From Theristus sp. LFF4_11 (taxonomy: Eukaryota > Nematoda > Chromadorea > Monhysterida > Xyalidae), in NCBI GenBank assembly GCA_030248135.1, contig JASANC010003467.1, positions 62,001 to 126,000 of the forward strand: a stretch of 64,000 nt of DNA, in the 5' to 3' direction. The notes beneath the pieces are model-generated. The model was not told the origin of the DNA and ran no database searches. It worked only from the letters and a program-made list of their open reading frames with translations. The stretch's first letter is position 1. Every line of letters begins with the position of its first letter. A program made the translations under genes and the position numbers. Of the stretch, positions 63,624 to 64,000 are shown piece by piece.

Positions 63624-64000
63624 TGCGCAGTTTTATCAGAAATTTGTCAACATTTACGTACGTACTGAAAGCGCCCCGATACGCGTCAGACCAGACCGAA
63701 AACAGTGACACAAAAAGTTCCTAGTAATTTTATGTGAATTTCAGGATCTAATTGCCAGAGCAATCCAGAAAAGGTATGTTTGTTTAAATCCATCACTTTT
63801 TTCGCGGAACACAGAGCATGGAGAAACTTTGAACTGAAAAACGAATACATCAGGTTCAATTGAAGTTCAACACCTTGTTTGTGGCAGAATGTTACCTTGC
63901 CACTCCGATACTGTTCTTTCTCTACGCAAGCTTTGTATTCTGCAACAAAAAGCGATAGGTTTCAACAAACACTCGTGATTTAGCGTTAAAACTTCTTTCA
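63624..64000. other. Right-edge non-coding sequence
   Basis: Upstream side of the RBM15-like gene. The far right (63780-63965) is a copy of the AACCTGTCACTTTTTTCGC repeat family. Other copies lie at 1782-1955, 16750-16845, 30950-31125, 38741-38940, 42765-42925, 52085-52275 and 55583-55775. No further exon could be fixed. Confidence 0.5.

Overview
The window is eukaryotic nuclear DNA from an animal, most likely a nematode outside the Caenorhabditis type. Genes are split into many short exons with GT-AG (rarely GC-AG) introns, GC content is moderate, and DNA-transposon relics are very dense. The nematode call is an inference: the aconitase matches what I remember of nematode ACO-1 in several family-specific blocks (REVYANIELGS, the end [11 protein letters not shown]). 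No species marker is visible. Exon models were built by hand from splice sites, conserved protein blocks and reading-phase arithmetic. Each complete model sums to a whole number of codons.

Layout. (1) 736-21614, plus strand: four tandem paralogous genes for secreted proteins built of MAM-like modules. The first is cut by the window edge, the second has 853 codons, the third is a short single-module form of 330, and the fourth has 651. The last large intron of the fourth gene holds an opposite-strand candidate gene for a small secreted peptide and a foldback transposon. (2) 21881-22791, minus: a ninjurin-family membrane protein. (3) 22792-26966: a gene-poor transposon graveyard. (4) 26967-34460, plus: SLMAP-like FHA, coiled-coil, tail-anchored protein, 22 exons, 870 aa. 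(5) 35628-37861, minus: dolichol-phosphate mannosyltransferase catalytic subunit (DPM1). (6) 38556-46530, minus: cytosolic aconitase/IRP1, 19 exons, 897 aa. (7) 46531-49799: repeats. (8) 49800-56328, plus: Sec61 alpha, 10 exons, 473 aa. (9) 56329-60200: AT-rich intergenic DNA. (10) 60201 to about 63623, minus: RBM15/spenito-like RNA-binding protein with two visible RRMs and a C-terminal SPOC domain.

The housekeeping genes do not form one pathway. DPM1 and Sec61 alpha both serve the ER secretory route that the tandem MAM-like proteins would use. The rest is a mixed neighbourhood of membrane, RNA and iron/citrate metabolism genes.

Repeats dominate the non-coding part. A TA-flanked, CAGTC-ended palindromic MITE of about 120-170 bp is present in more than 20 copies. 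There are also tRNA-derived SINEs, 8-bp-TSD hAT-like elements, several other palindromic families, and nested insertions. Two insertions sit exactly at splice donors.
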